From: Geomonas propionica
GTDB lineage: Bacteria; Desulfobacterota; Desulfuromonadia; Geobacterales; Geobacteraceae
DNA: 64,000 bases
Assembly: GCF_016458235.1 (NCBI RefSeq)
Contig: NZ_JAEMHK010000003.1
Coordinates: 62,001 to 126,000, forward strand
Direction: 5' to 3'
Below, piece after piece: positions 34,812-44,058 of the stretch (positions are counted from its first letter, which is position 1; each line of letters begins with the position of its first letter). The position numbers and the translations under genes are program-made. The notes beneath the pieces are model-generated. The model had not been told where the DNA came from. It did no database searches and saw only the letters and a list, made by a program, of their open reading frames with translations.

Positions 34812-35546
34812 TTAGTGCATGGGAGAGAGTAGCTGTTTCAGGAACTGCTGCGCGCGTTCGTGTTGCGGGTTCTTGAAGAACTGTTCGGGAGCGGCCTGCT
34901 CCAGTATGGTCCCCTGGTCCATGAAGACGACCCGGTGGGCAACCTCACGGGCGAAACCCATCTCGTGGGTGACCACGACCATGGTCATGCCGCTTAGGGC
35001 CAGCTTCTGCATGACGTCGAGCACCTCGCCGATCATCTCGGGGTCGAGCGCTGAGGTGGGCTCGTCGAAAAGCATGATGCGCGGCTTCATGGCGAGCGCC
35101 CGCGCGATGGCGACGCGCTGCTGCTGACCGCCGGAGAGTTGCGCGGGGTAGGCGTCCCGCTTCTCGGCGAGGCCGACCCGCTCCAGTAGCGCCATGGCCT
35201 GTTCCTGCGCCTGCGCTTTCGGGGTATTCCGGATCTTGATGGGGGCCAGGGTGATGTTGGCGAGTACTGAGAGGTGAGGGTAGAGATTGAACTGCTGAAA
35301 GACGAAGCCAACCTCGGCGCGCAGCTTGTTGATGTCGAGCTTCTTGTCGCTCAAGTCTTTGCCGTCGACGATGAGCGTCCCCTGGTCGATCGGCTCAAGC
35401 TGGTTCACGGTCCGGATCAGGGTGGACTTGCCGCTGCCGGAGGGGCCACATACCACCAGCACCTCCCCCGGTTTCACGTGCATGTTGATGTCGTTCAGCA
35501 CGTGCAGCTTCTTGAACCACTTGTGGACGCCTCGGAATTCGATCAT
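34812..35546 (-). CDS. glnQ: Polar amino acid ABC transporter, ATP-binding protein
   Basis: A 244-residue ABC ATPase of the polar amino acid (GlnQ) family. Walker [10 protein letters not shown] lies near residue 34, the Q-loop in [14 protein letters not shown] near 82, the signature LSGGQQQR near 138, and Walker [14 protein letters not shown] near 158; the H-loop is [10 protein letters not shown]. It energises uptake of a polar amino acid with the binding protein encoded after it. The permease subunit or subunits are not in this cluster. The stop codon is close to the inverted heptamer arrays. The call to the family is firm; GlnQ is used as a family name only, since the substrate is unknown. 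Confidence 0.9.
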   Translation of the reverse strand: MIEFRGVHKWFKKLHVLNDINMHVKPGEVLVVCGPSGSGKSTLIRTVNQLEPIDQGTLIVDGKDLSDKKLDINKLRAEVGFVFQQFNLYPHLSVLANITLAPIKIRNTPKAQAQEQAMALLERVGLAEKRDAYPAQLSGGQQQRVAIARALAMKPRIMLFDEPTSALDPEMIGEVLDVMQKLALSGMTMVVVTHEMGFAREVAHRVVFMDQGTILEQAAPEQFFKNPQHERAQQFLKQLLSPMH

Positions 35547-35665
35547 GGGTTGCTCCCGCTCGGTTAAGACCTGCGCGACCGCGCTCTCATTACCTTCATC
35601 TTAAGTAACGGATGCGACAAATGCAACCCAATTTTCGATATTTTCAAAACCGCGTTTTGACGAAG

Positions 35666-36502
35666 CTATAAGGAGGGATGCGCCAGGGTGCCGCCGATGG
35701 GGATCTTGAAGGCGCCGGGGGAACTCTGGTACTTGGTGAGCAGTAAAAACACGAACTTCTGGCGCTCCAGGAAGGATGGCTTGGGCATCATCTCCATGGT
35801 CAGGTTGAGCGGCGAGGCCCCGACCGGGTTGCCGAGCACGGTGTCGCCGGAGAGGCGAACGTAGATGCCGTCGCCGTTTAAGGTAAAGCTTTTTAAAACG
35901 GCGCGCCTCTTGTCGATCTTAAGGACGCCGCGCACCTCGCGGTAGGCCGCGTCAGGAAGCGGCATGGAGCCGATCTTCACCCCGGCTACCTCGGCGGCGC
36001 GCACCTCCAGCTGCAGGTCGCCGCTGCCCCCTGTCTTGTTCGTCTCCATCTTACCGTTGAGCTTCAGCTCTCCCCGCACCTTGGCCTCGGCGACGGTGCT
36101 GAAGAAGGGGATGTCTTCGAGCCGCACGCCGCGGCACTGCATGCTCCACCCTTGGGCCTTGCCGAGGTCGAGTTCCCCCTGCGCCACCCCGGCGCCGATG
36201 CCGCAGCGGTAGGCGAGTCGGGCCTTGCCGGTCAATAGCGGCAGGAGCTCCAGCCGTACTTTCACCTGGTTTAGCGCCAGAAGGGCGCCTTTGGCGGTGC
36301 CGAGTTCAACCTTGTCCGCCTTGACGCCCAGCGGGAAGCTCTTGCCGAAGCCGGTGCACTCCAGGGTGTACCCCGCGTTTTCGGCCGCCCGCACCAAGAC
36401 CCCCTTGATGGCGTGGTTCGGGGTGAACAGGAGCGTCAGCAGCAGGAACAAAAGCAGTGCGGCGGGAATGCCGCAGGCAAGGTAAAGGGTACGTCTGTTC
36501 AT
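35666..36502 (-). CDS. gspN: Type II secretion system protein GspN
   Basis: A 278-residue protein with an N-terminal membrane anchor (LYLACGIPAALLLFLLLTLLFTP) and a periplasmic beta-rich domain. Marks include GYTLECTGFGKSFPLGVKADKVELG near residue 45 and the C-terminal LTKYQSSPGAFKIPIGGTLAHP, as in the long GspN type of deltaproteobacteria. It is the last gene of the secretion operon and abuts gspM (1 base apart). In many systems GspN is dispensable, and its role is unclear; it may help the secretin or inner-membrane platform. Confidence 0.85.
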   Translation of the reverse strand: MNRRTLYLACGIPAALLLFLLLTLLFTPNHAIKGVLVRAAENAGYTLECTGFGKSFPLGVKADKVELGTAKGALLALNQVKVRLELLPLLTGKARLAYRCGIGAGVAQGELDLGKAQGWSMQCRGVRLEDIPFFSTVAEAKVRGELKLNGKMETNKTGGSGDLQLEVRAAEVAGVKIGSMPLPDAAYREVRGVLKIDKRRAVLKSFTLNGDGIYVRLSGDTVLGNPVGASPLNLTMEMMPKPSFLERQKFVFLLLTKYQSSPGAFKIPIGGTLAHPSL

Positions 36503-37045
36503 CTATTTCCCCGCCGGTGCCGGCTTGATGAGGGCAATGGTGAGATTGACGTCGAGCTTGGACGGATCGTCGAACCTCTGCTTGATGAGCGCCTTCTTGA
36601 CCGTCACCGGCCGCGCCCCTTTTTCCAGACGGTAGATCAGGTTGACCGCTTCGTTGGCGGAGAGTCCTTCCATACGCAGTTCGGCCGCATCCTCGACGTA
36701 CCCGGGGATGTCATCCCCCTTGACCGACTTGATCTGGCTGGCGCGTCCCTTGATGCCGATCTCCTCCACGATCTTGGCCGGCGAGTCATCCGGTTTGGTG
36801 GCCATGAGCCGGTTGGCCAGACGCTGGGCGCCCTGGTTCGCCTCCTGGTAACGGAGCTTCAGGCGCATCATCTCCGCGATGTCGGCCTCGCGCGCGCCGC
36901 GTTTCTTTTCGAGGGCCGCGATCCTGCTGTTGGCGGCGGAAAGGAGCACCAGGATGGCCAGCACCACGGCGACGGCGACGCCGATGCGCTGCCGGGTGCG
37001 CTGGTCCAGCCCCTGCAAGCGGGTGATCATCTCTTCGCGGTTCAT
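36503..37045 (-). CDS. gspM: Type II secretion system protein GspM
   Basis: A 180-residue bitopic inner-membrane protein. A short cytoplasmic head is followed by one membrane helix (about residues 20-40, RIGVAVAVVLAILVLLSAA), a coiled-coil stretch (KKRGAREADIAEMMRLKLRYQEA), and a small periplasmic ferredoxin-like domain ending in TVKKALIKQRFDDPSKLDVNLTIALIKPAP. GspM binds GspL and helps hold the assembly platform. The start overlaps the gspL stop as ATGA, so the two are translationally coupled. Identity rests on topology, size and position as much as on residues, as GspM sequences are variable. Confidence 0.85.
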   Translation of the reverse strand: MNREEMITRLQGLDQRTRQRIGVAVAVVLAILVLLSAANSRIAALEKKRGAREADIAEMMRLKLRYQEANQGAQRLANRLMATKPDDSPAKIVEEIGIKGRASQIKSVKGDDIPGYVEDAAELRMEGLSANEAVNLIYRLEKGARPVTVKKALIKQRFDDPSKLDVNLTIALIKPAPAGK

Positions 37046-38331
37046 CGAGTCACCCCCTTCATCTTGCCGCTCAGGGTGAAGGTCACGCTGCCGTCGGGAC
37101 GGGACTTGGTCTCACCCACTTCGGCACCCTCCAGGATCGCGGCGGAACGCCCTTTCAGGTCGTTGGCCGCCTGCGCGCTCTTCGCGTCACCCTTCAGGCG
37201 CACATCGGAACCGGTCACTTCGGTTTCGTAGATGCCGAACACATCCTCCCCCTTGACCAGGGCCACGTCGCTCAAAAGCTTCAGTACGTTACTGGAAGTT
37301 TTGGCGCCTTCCAGTCGCTTGATCTCGGAGCGTAGTTCCGCCACCTCGTCGACCGCCTTCTTCCGCGTCGGGAACACTTCCTTGTAGATGCCGGTGATGG
37401 TGCGGTCCAGGGAGGCGAGGTCGCGTTTCACGAGGTAGTAGCGCACGCCGCTTTCGGCGAAGATGAGGAGCACCAGGGCGGCGGCGAGTATCATGCTCAC
37501 CTTGAGACGCTGGTACAGCTTTTCGGTCGCCGCCGTGTAGGCCAACGGGCCGCGGCGCAGGTTGACTGCGGAATTATCCGCCACCGCCGCCGCCAGCGCG
37601 TAGGCGCCGGCCAGGTCGTGTGCCGCGCGCGGGTCGTCGCCGAAGGCTTCCAAGAGGGCCCTGGTGGCGGGGGATACGGTGGCTGCTTCCTGCTTTCCCG
37701 GGGTATGCGAGATCACCCGTTCCACGCGCAGGTTGCGGGACAGCTCCAGGGCGGCAACGGTGCGCTGTAGGTCAGCATCGGTGGCGTTGGGGGGGAGGGC
37801 ACGGAAGTAGATGGGGGCTCCATCGCTGTAGGCCGCCAGTGCCTCGCCGTCACTCACCGCAACGGTACCGGCGGTGGGCGCCAGCTTGTCCCAGTGGAAC
37901 AGGGACGCCGTCACCACTTCCGGCTCCAGCCCGGCGTTCTTGAGGAGTTCGATCTTCTCCGAAAGTTCCTGGACCCTGCCCCATACCGCCAGCACCTTGC
38001 CGCTCGAAAGGGGCAGGGCATCGAAGGCGAGTTGGTCGGTATCGAGGGCGGTCTCCCCTTTCAACTCCAGCGGGAGGAGTTCGCGCACCTTGGCGCGGTC
38101 GCTGATGGGGAGCTCCAACTCCCTCATGAACAGCGAGGAGGGGGGGAGGGCGAGAACCACCCGGTGTTCCCCCGCTGCCAGCGAGCTTGCGCCCAGGATG
38201 CGGGAGAGTTCCCCCTCCTCACCCAGAAGCGAGTGCCGTTCGGCGGAGAGGAAGGTCGCTCCACCTTTCTTGGCTCTAAAACCGGCCAGGACCAGCTCGG
38301 TCCTTTTCAGTTGTACGATCAGCATGTCCAT
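37042..38331 (-). CDS. gspL: Type II secretion system protein GspL
   Basis: About 429 residues from ATG 38331, which overlaps the gspK stop as TGATG; a TTG codon just before could add one residue. The N-terminal cytoplasmic part (to about residue 270) has the actin-like PilM/GspL fold that binds the GspE ATPase. A membrane helix (MILAAALVLLIFAESGVRYYLV) follows, then a periplasmic coiled coil and ferredoxin-like domain (LRSEIKRLEGAKTSSNVLKLLSDVALVKGEDV). It links the ATPase to GspM and the pseudopilus. It is coupled by overlap to both neighbours. Confidence 0.87.
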   Translation of the reverse strand: MDMLIVQLKRTELVLAGFRAKKGGATFLSAERHSLLGEEGELSRILGASSLAAGEHRVVLALPPSSLFMRELELPISDRAKVRELLPLELKGETALDTDQLAFDALPLSSGKVLAVWGRVQELSEKIELLKNAGLEPEVVTASLFHWDKLAPTAGTVAVSDGEALAAYSDGAPIYFRALPPNATDADLQRTVAALELSRNLRVERVISHTPGKQEAATVSPATRALLEAFGDDPRAAHDLAGAYALAAAVADNSAVNLRRGPLAYTAATEKLYQRLKVSMILAAALVLLIFAESGVRYYLVKRDLASLDRTITGIYKEVFPTRKKAVDEVAELRSEIKRLEGAKTSSNVLKLLSDVALVKGEDVFGIYETEVTGSDVRLKGDAKSAQAANDLKGRSAAILEGAEVGETKSRPDGSVTFTLSGKMKGVTR

Positions 38332-39254
38332 CAATATTCTCTCCAGTAAAGGATTTTAGGAGACGTGATGCTCTGGGACGTGTCGACCACGGCCTCTGTC
38401 ACCGCGATACTTTCTCCAACCCTTCCTTCCGAACGAATTCTGTAAATGCTTCCCATGTAACAAACTCTTTGGAAAAAGGCTTGCAGTCTTTCCATGCCGG
38501 CGATGGAGGGCAGGTCGCCCTCAATGATCGCCCGCTCTTTTCTGTAATCGATTATCCTTTGTGCCCGATCTTCAGTCATCATGTCGTCCAGCACAAGGAG
38601 CACGTCTTTAGAGGCTGTGTTCACGTTCACTTTGGCAACTTGTTCGTTGCTGTAAACCGTCACGTAGGGGCGCAGCTTCGCCAGTGCTTCAGGCGTGAAC
38701 CCCTTTACCAGTGCCAGTTCTTCCACTGTTTCCAGCTTGCTGTTCTTCGCAGCATAGGGGGGCTTGAGGTTATGGTAGTAACTGCTCTCGGCCCCGCCCG
38801 GGTTAGGAAATTCGTTTTCGTCTACCCAGTCAAGGAGTGAGTCCGCGAGGTCGGAACCCAGCTTCAATCTCGTGAGCAGGCGCACCATGATGTCGGTTCG
38901 TTCATTGGGTTTGCCGTTTTGCGTAGTGGCGTCGTTGATGTTGAGCTTCCCGTTTTCCTCCTCGATGCTTATCGTCAACAATCCGCCGTCAGTCTCCATC
39001 GTTTGAGGGGTGGCCCATGGCTCCAACAGGGACGTGTATTTCTGCCCTTGCCTCTTCATGTTGGACACCTGTAGGATCTTGAGGCCGCCAGCGATGCCGG
39101 ATTCGGCCAGGATGCCCGCCTGCTGCGACGCCACGAAGTTGTGGCTGTGCGAGGTGTCGACGTAGACCTCATTGACGAACTCGGCCAGGAGCGCCACGAG
39201 GAGCGTGGTCACGATGAGGGCGATGACGAGGGCGAACCCCTTTTCACTCCTCAT
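38331..39254 (-). CDS. gspK: Type II secretion minor pseudopilin GspK
   Basis: A 307-residue minor pseudopilin. The prepilin peptidase site is KG^FALVIALIVTTLLVALLAEF near residue 5; as usual for GspK, position +5 of the mature chain is not Glu. The large globular domain with ENGKLNINDATTQNGKPNER, LLDWVDENEFPNPGGAES and helix-hairpin-helix-like KVNVNTASKDVLLVLDD matches the GspK family. It caps the pseudopilus tip with GspI and GspJ. The gene overlaps gspJ by 4 bases (ATGA) and gspL by 1 base. Confidence 0.92.
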   Translation of the reverse strand: MRSEKGFALVIALIVTTLLVALLAEFVNEVYVDTSHSHNFVASQQAGILAESGIAGGLKILQVSNMKRQGQKYTSLLEPWATPQTMETDGGLLTISIEEENGKLNINDATTQNGKPNERTDIMVRLLTRLKLGSDLADSLLDWVDENEFPNPGGAESSYYHNLKPPYAAKNSKLETVEELALVKGFTPEALAKLRPYVTVYSNEQVAKVNVNTASKDVLLVLDDMMTEDRAQRIIDYRKERAIIEGDLPSIAGMERLQAFFQRVCYMGSIYRIRSEGRVGESIAVTEAVVDTSQSITSPKILYWREY

Positions 39255-39877
39255 TCGCTAAGCCTCTGTGCGGCAATGGTGCTGAGCACCTCCCCCCCCT
39301 TAAGCGTGACGGTCACCCTTACCTGTTTGGGCACGAATGAGTTCATCGGGATGCCGTTAACTTTGCCGGTGTCCCACACCTTTACCCACTTGCCTCCATC
39401 CCAGCATTCGACAAGGAAGCCCTCTATCTGGTCGATAACAGGATAGGGCGTGGACTTCACGCTGACATCGAGGTACGGGGAGCGGGATTCTCGCATTAAC
39501 GTCAGGCGCTGCCCGTCATCCTGTTCCCGTACGAAGTAATCTACAAGCACTACATCGGAGGCCGGAGCAGAGTCAATACGGGGAGCTGCCAGTGTGGTGA
39601 ATGCCAACCGAGACTTAGGCTTCCCGTAGCTGTCCTGATTCTCGACGACGAAGAGCAGCCGTTCGTTCTTTTTGTTGAAGAAGCACGATGCCAGCTCGTT
39701 GTGCAGCTTCCCCAGCGTCGTCGAGATCTCGCGGCGCTCCTCCATTCGGATGCCGCCCTTCTCGCGGGCCGCCACCACCGAGAAATAGGTGCCGTACAGG
39801 GCGCCAGCGAGGATCACCAGGAGCGCCAGGGCGATCAGGAGCTCTATCAGGGTGAAGCCCCTGTCGTTATTGCACAT
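39251..39877 (-). CDS. gspJ: Type II secretion minor pseudopilin GspJ
   Basis: A 208-residue minor pseudopilin with a short leader (MCNNDRG) and the N-methylation motif FTLIELLIALALLVILAGALYGTYFSV with Glu5. The C-terminal domain contains EERREISTTLGKLHNELASCFFN and LVECWDGGKWVKVWDTGKVNGIP, as in the GspJ family. It joins GspI and GspK at the pseudopilus tip. Its start lies 10 bases inside the end of gspI. Cleavage would need a prepilin peptidase (GspO/PilD), which is not encoded here. Confidence 0.9.
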   Translation of the reverse strand: MCNNDRGFTLIELLIALALLVILAGALYGTYFSVVAAREKGGIRMEERREISTTLGKLHNELASCFFNKKNERLLFVVENQDSYGKPKSRLAFTTLAAPRIDSAPASDVVLVDYFVREQDDGQRLTLMRESRSPYLDVSVKSTPYPVIDQIEGFLVECWDGGKWVKVWDTGKVNGIPMNSFVPKQVRVTVTLKGGEVLSTIAAQRLSE

Positions 39878-40211
39878 TTTGCGGTGCGTATTGCACGAGG
39901 GAGAGCCTCTTGCTGTCGTTGTTCCAGGTGACGGTGAGCCGGATCATGTTCAGCCCGGGGATCTCGGTCTTGGTAATCTCGCGCTCCCATTTGTGATCGG
40001 GATGGTCAGGGGCGAAGTCCCCTTTGTTGTCGGCCTTCTTGGCAAACTCGGGATCTTCCAGCTTGGCACGCCCGAGGAGCACCGCCCTGGTCTCTTCCGT
40101 GTCCTCCGAGATCCTGGCCAGGTGGTGGTTCACCGAGGAGATCACGGTCAAAAGCACCCCGGCCGTGATGGCGAGTGCGATCATGACTTCCAGGAGCGTG
40201 AAGCCTCTCAA
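39867..40211 (-). CDS. gspI: Type II secretion minor pseudopilin GspI
   Basis: A 114-residue pseudopilin that begins MRG^FTLLEVMIALAITAGVLLTVISSVN, an unusually short leader of three residues. The start is TTG at 40211, overlapping the gspH stop as TTGA, with GGAGG 7 bases upstream. The globular part (TRAVLLGRAKLEDPEF, then NMIRLTVTWNNDSKRLSLVQY) follows the GspI pattern. It forms the tip complex with GspJ and GspK and may start pseudopilus assembly. Confidence 0.88.
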   Translation of the reverse strand: MRGFTLLEVMIALAITAGVLLTVISSVNHHLARISEDTEETRAVLLGRAKLEDPEFAKKADNKGDFAPDHPDHKWEREITKTEIPGLNMIRLTVTWNNDSKRLSLVQYAPQNVQ

Positions 40212-40729
40212 GAGCCCACCTCCTGGTAACCGTCCTGCACCGTCACCTTGCCGCCGGAAGGGTTCGCGATCACGGTGTAATGTTTCTCCCCGCCCTTTAG
40301 GTGGATGATGATCCCGTCCGCCACTCCGCCCGGTCCGAAGGGCACAATCACCTCACCCTCCGTCACCAAGCCGAGCGTTGGCACGTTCACGTCCTCGATG
40401 TCGATCCCTTCTTCAATCAGACGCCTCCCCATGAACTGGTCCCCAGGCTGCAACTCTTCTCCGGAGGGGGAGACCTCGGTGATGCGGGTGGTGTTTTCGC
40501 CCAGGTGCAGGTGCAGACGGTAGACCTTCTTGGTGATGATGGCTTGGTCGTTCAGGAACCTGAGGCCGCTGGCCAGGTTGCGTGCCGAGCTCTTGAGCCG
40601 GGTTCCCTCAGGTTCCGGGAGCCGGGGCAGCACGATTCCGGCCGCCAGGGCGATGATGAAGATCACCACCATCAGCTCCAGCAGGGTGAAGCCGGCTTGG
40701 TCGCGGTCTTCGTTTTTGCCTTTACTCAT
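40208..40729 (-). CDS. gspH: Type II secretion minor pseudopilin GspH
   Basis: A 173-residue pseudopilin with leader MSKGKNEDRDQAG and motif FTLLELMVVIFIIALAAGIVLPRLP, followed by a GspH-type domain (LKSSARNLASGLRFLNDQAIITKKVYRLHLHL and VPFGPGGVADGIIIHLKGGEKHYTVIANPSGGKVTV). The ATG at 40729 has only GGGA close by; a TTG at 40740 with GAGG 10 bases upstream is an alternative. The longer frame from 40804 reads through the palindromic repeat (giving VGANNHSP) and is not real. It follows gspG after 85 bases. Confidence 0.88.
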   Translation of the reverse strand: MSKGKNEDRDQAGFTLLELMVVIFIIALAAGIVLPRLPEPEGTRLKSSARNLASGLRFLNDQAIITKKVYRLHLHLGENTTRITEVSPSGEELQPGDQFMGRRLIEEGIDIEDVNVPTLGLVTEGEVIVPFGPGGVADGIIIHLKGGEKHYTVIANPSGGKVTVQDGYQEVGS

Positions 40730-40768
40730 CGGTCCCAAACAGGTCTTTCCTCTTGCGCACCATGGGCT

Positions 40769-40795
40769 GGGCGAATGATTATTCGCCCCTACAGG
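40769..40795. repeat. Palindromic repeat element, copy 2, inside the secretion operon
   Basis: GGGCGAAT-GATT-ATTCGCCC plus CTACAGG is identical to copy 1 at 12100-12126. It lies between the gspG stop codon and the gspH start, 19 bases from gspG. Confidence 0.9.
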
Positions 40796-40814
40796 CGTGG
40801 CCACTCCTCGCAGC

Positions 40815-41258
40815 CTATTTCATGCTCCAGCTTTCGATGTCGGCGTTCTTGCCTTCGCCGCCGCGGGCGCCGTCCGCGCCGTAGGAGGAGAGGTCGTAGT
40901 CGCCGTGCTCGCCGGGGGAGAGATAGATGTAGTCGTTGCCCCAGGGATCCTTGGGGATGTTCTTGTTCTCCAGGTACCCTTCAGCCTTGTAGTTATTGGG
41001 GATCTTTCCCGTGGTCGGCTTGGTTACCAGCGCCTGCAGCCCCTGCTCGGTGGAGGGGAAGTTGCCGCTGTCCAGCTTGTAGAGCTTCAGCGCGGTCTCG
41101 ATGTTCCTGATCTGCACCTTGGCGTCGGCCACTTTGGCGTCGTCGCTACGGCCGATGATCTTCGGTCCGACCAGGACGGCCAGGAGGCTCAGGATGACGA
41201 TGACCACCATCAGTTCGATCAGGGTGAAGCCGCGGCTGTCTTTCATTGTCTTCAGCAT
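40815..41258 (-). CDS. gspG: Type II secretion major pseudopilin GspG
   Basis: A 147-residue major pseudopilin. The leader [10 protein letters not shown] is cleaved before [26 protein letters not shown] (Glu5 present). The C-terminal domain has [43 protein letters not shown], the conserved Ca2+-binding loop of GspG, and ends ADIESWSMK. Start 41258 has GGGAGG 7 bases upstream; the longer frame to 41843 is antisense to gspF. GspG forms the bulk of the pseudopilus and must be made in excess over the minor pseudopilins, which fits the hairpin just after the gene. Confidence 0.95.
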   Translation of the reverse strand: MLKTMKDSRGFTLIELMVVIVILSLLAVLVGPKIIGRSDDAKVADAKVQIRNIETALKLYKLDSGNFPSTEQGLQALVTKPTTGKIPNNYKAEGYLENKNIPKDPWGNDYIYLSPGEHGDYDLSSYGADGARGGEGKNADIESWSMK

Positions 41259-41296
41259 GGGTGGACCTCCCAAAAAATGGAATGGAATCAATTCAG

Positions 41297-42499
41297 TTAT
41301 TTGACCAGCTGGTTCAGTTGCATGATGGGGAGCAGGACGGCGATGACCATGAAGCCGATGGTGAGGCCCATGCCGAGAATCAGCATCGGCTCGAACAGCG
41401 CCATGGACCGGGTCACCTGCGCGTTGAACTCCTTCTGGAACGCGTCGCCGGCCTTGATCAGCATGGCGTCCAGCTCGCCGCTTTTTTCCCCCACGGCGGT
41501 CATGTGGGTCAAAAGCGGCGGAAAGAGCGGGCTCGTTTTCAGCGCGGCGGAGAGGCTTCCCCCCTGGATCAGCGACTCGCGCGCCCCGGCCAGGAACGAC
41601 TTGTACTCGCGGTTCACCACGGCCTCGCCGGTGATCTCCATGGCCTTGATAATGGGGACCCCGCTTTGCAGCAAGAGCCCGAGCACCTTGGCGAAACGGG
41701 ATAGCACCAGGCGCCGCCAGAGCTGGCCGGCCATGGGGAGGCCCAGGAGGAACCGGTCGCGCTTGTGCAGGAACTCCTCGTTGGTCTTTGCCCGCTTCCA
41801 GGCCGCGACGGCACCGAAGGCCACCGCGCCCATAATCCACCATCCCTTCCGTACCGCGGTGCTCGCCTTGATCAGAAGAACGGTGACCAGGGGCAGCGTC
41901 GCCTTGTTGCTCTCGAAGACGGCGGAGATCTTGGGGACCACGAACCCAAGGAGCACCATCATGACGCCGATCCCTACCACCACCATGATGGCGGGGTAGA
42001 TGAGGGCGGTGATGACCCGGCTTCTCACCTCGGCCTGGTCCTCCTGGAACTCGGCCAGACGCTCCAGGACTACCTCAAGCGCGCCGCTCGCCTCGCCGGC
42101 GGCGACCATGCCGACGTAGCTCTCGGAAAAGACCTGCGGCTCGGCGGCCAATGCCTGCGCCAGTCCCTGCCCTTCGGCGAGTCGATCCCGCACCCGCCCG
42201 AGCACCCGCTTCAGCTCGCCCGGCGCCTCCTGTTCCCAGAGGGTTGCGACCGCCTCGTACACCGGCACCGCGCTCCCAAGGAGGGTGGCGAGCCTTCTCG
42301 TGGCGAGGGAAAGATCGGGGACGCTGACGCCGGATCTGAGCGCCCAGCGCGAGCCGGCTTCGGCTGCGGGGGCGATCTCCTTGGCGAATAGCCCCTTCTG
42401 CTTCAACTGCAGCCGCGCCTCGGTCTCGCTGGCGGCGTCCACCGTCCCGGCGACTTCGGCCCCCTTCTGGTTGAATGCGCTATAGCGAAAGGTCGGCAT
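41297..42499 (-). CDS. gspF: Type II secretion inner-membrane protein GspF
   Basis: A 400-residue protein with three membrane helices and two tandem T2SSF domains (about residues 70-190 and 270-395). [25 protein letters not shown] and [21 protein letters not shown] mark the two repeats; [24 protein letters not shown] is the first membrane region. GspF is the core of the assembly platform through which the ATPase drives pseudopilus growth. The start lies 20 bases inside the end of gspE. Ends in [14 protein letters not shown], the usual family end. Confidence 0.95.
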   Translation of the reverse strand: MPTFRYSAFNQKGAEVAGTVDAASETEARLQLKQKGLFAKEIAPAAEAGSRWALRSGVSVPDLSLATRRLATLLGSAVPVYEAVATLWEQEAPGELKRVLGRVRDRLAEGQGLAQALAAEPQVFSESYVGMVAAGEASGALEVVLERLAEFQEDQAEVRSRVITALIYPAIMVVVGIGVMMVLLGFVVPKISAVFESNKATLPLVTVLLIKASTAVRKGWWIMGAVAFGAVAAWKRAKTNEEFLHKRDRFLLGLPMAGQLWRRLVLSRFAKVLGLLLQSGVPIIKAMEITGEAVVNREYKSFLAGARESLIQGGSLSAALKTSPLFPPLLTHMTAVGEKSGELDAMLIKAGDAFQKEFNAQVTRSMALFEPMLILGMGLTIGFMVIAVLLPIMQLNQLVK

Positions 42500-44042
42500 A
42501 GTCGTCCTGGGTTACCCTCAGGACCTCCTCGATGGTGGTAAGCCCCTGTGCCGCTTTCATCAGGCCGTCCTCGCGCAGGGTACGCATTCCCTTGGAGACG
42601 GCGTATTCCTTGATGGCGCCGGACGAGGCCTGGCGGATGATCATGGAGCAGAGCTCGGCGTCGATGGGAAGGAGTTCGTAGATTCCCATCCGCCCCATGG
42701 TCCCGAGGTTGAAGCACTTGTCGCAGCCGCGGCCGCGATAGAGGACCGGCGGCAGTTCAACGCCGGGGTAGCTGCGGTCCGGGGTGTAGGACTCTTTGCA
42801 GTGCGGGCAGATGACGCGTACCAGGCGCTGCGCCAGCACCGCGGAGAGCGACGAGGCGACCATGAAGGGTTCGATCCCCATGTCGACCAGGCGCGTCACG
42901 GCTGTGGCTGCGTCGTTGGTGTGCAGGGTCGAGAGCACCAGGTGGCCGGTGAGCGAGGCCTGCATGGCGATCTCGGCGGTCTCGGCGTCGCGGATCTCGC
43001 CGATCATGACGATGTCCGGGTCCTGCCTGAGTATCGAGCGGAGCCCGTTAGCGAAGGTCAGGTCGATCTTCGGGTTCACCTGGATCTGGCCCACCCCTTT
43101 CAACTGGTACTCGATCGGGTCCTCGACCGTGATGATGTTCTTCTCCGGCGAGTTGATCTGGGACAGCGCCGCGTAGAGGGTCGTGGTCTTGCCGCTGCCG
43201 GTCGGGCCGGTGACCAGGATGATGCCGCTCGTGCGCGACAAAAGCCGCTCCATGAGGAGGTCGTTCTTGTCCGAGAGCCCGATCTCCTTCAGGGAAAGGA
43301 CGCCGCGCTGCTTGTCCAATAGCCTTAAGACCACGCGCTCGCCGAAGAAGGTCGGGATGAGGGAGACGCGGATGTCGACGTCGCGGCCAGCCACCTTGAC
43401 GCGGATGCGGCCGTCCTGCGGCAGCCTCTTCTCGGCGATGTTCAGGCCGGACATGATCTTGACGCGGGAGGTGAGCGCCTCCTGGATCACCTTCGGGGGG
43501 GAGAGCATCTTGTAGAGCAGGCCGTCGATCCGGAAGCGGACCTCGAGCTCGCGCTCGAAGGGCTCGATGTGGATGTCGCTGGCGCGCTCCTTGACCGCCT
43601 GGAACAGGATCGAGTTCAACAGCCGGATCACCGGCGCCTCGTCGGTCAACTCCATCAGGTCGCGTGGTTCGTTGAACGAGGTGGCGAGAGTGGAGAGTTC
43701 CTCGCCCTCGAGCTCCTCGACCACTTCCTGCGCCGATCCGGAGAGGCGGGAGTAGAGGCGGTTGACCGCGTCGATCAAGACCGGCTGGGGCACCACCACG
43801 GTGGAGACCGGGAGCTGGAACAGCCCCGCCATCTCGTCCACGGCAAGGAGGTTGGCCGGGTCGGCGCTGGCGGCGATCACCGTCCCGCCTTCTTCGCGCA
43901 GCGGCAAAATGAGGTTGTTGCGGGCGAAGTTGAGCGGCACCCGGGTCACCAGCGAGCCGTCCACCTTGGAATCGTCGATCTCGGCCTGGAAGGGGAGGCC
44001 GAGACGTTCCGCTATGCCTTCTATGTCAAGCGTTTCTGCCAT
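42480..44042 (-). CDS. gspE: Type II secretion ATPase GspE
   Basis: A 520-residue cytoplasmic secretion ATPase that powers the pseudopilus. An N1E/MshEN-like domain (residues 1-120) precedes the ATPase core, with Walker A GPTGSGKTTTLYAAL near residue 285, the Asp box EDPIEYQLKGVGQIQVN, the Walker B region ILRQDPDIVMIGEIRD, and the His box HLVLSTLHTNDA. The tetracysteine zinc element is CPHCKESYTPD with CDKCFNLG near residue 445. Length is normal. The first gene downstream of gspD, with a 16-base gap. Confidence 0.96.
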   Translation of the reverse strand: MAETLDIEGIAERLGLPFQAEIDDSKVDGSLVTRVPLNFARNNLILPLREEGGTVIAASADPANLLAVDEMAGLFQLPVSTVVVPQPVLIDAVNRLYSRLSGSAQEVVEELEGEELSTLATSFNEPRDLMELTDEAPVIRLLNSILFQAVKERASDIHIEPFERELEVRFRIDGLLYKMLSPPKVIQEALTSRVKIMSGLNIAEKRLPQDGRIRVKVAGRDVDIRVSLIPTFFGERVVLRLLDKQRGVLSLKEIGLSDKNDLLMERLLSRTSGIILVTGPTGSGKTTTLYAALSQINSPEKNIITVEDPIEYQLKGVGQIQVNPKIDLTFANGLRSILRQDPDIVMIGEIRDAETAEIAMQASLTGHLVLSTLHTNDAATAVTRLVDMGIEPFMVASSLSAVLAQRLVRVICPHCKESYTPDRSYPGVELPPVLYRGRGCDKCFNLGTMGRMGIYELLPIDAELCSMIIRQASSGAIKEYAVSKGMRTLREDGLMKAAQGLTTIEEVLRVTQDDYADLSL

Positions 44043-44058
44043 GGGAATTTGTCCGCCG

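Noticed and set aside
34664-34876. 70-codon ORF through the heptamer arrays
   Set aside because: It reads the inverted repeats and the antisense end of the ATPase gene.
40208-40804. Long N-terminal form of GspH
   Set aside because: The added residues come from translating the palindromic repeat and the spacer after gspG; the prepilin leader begins near 40729.
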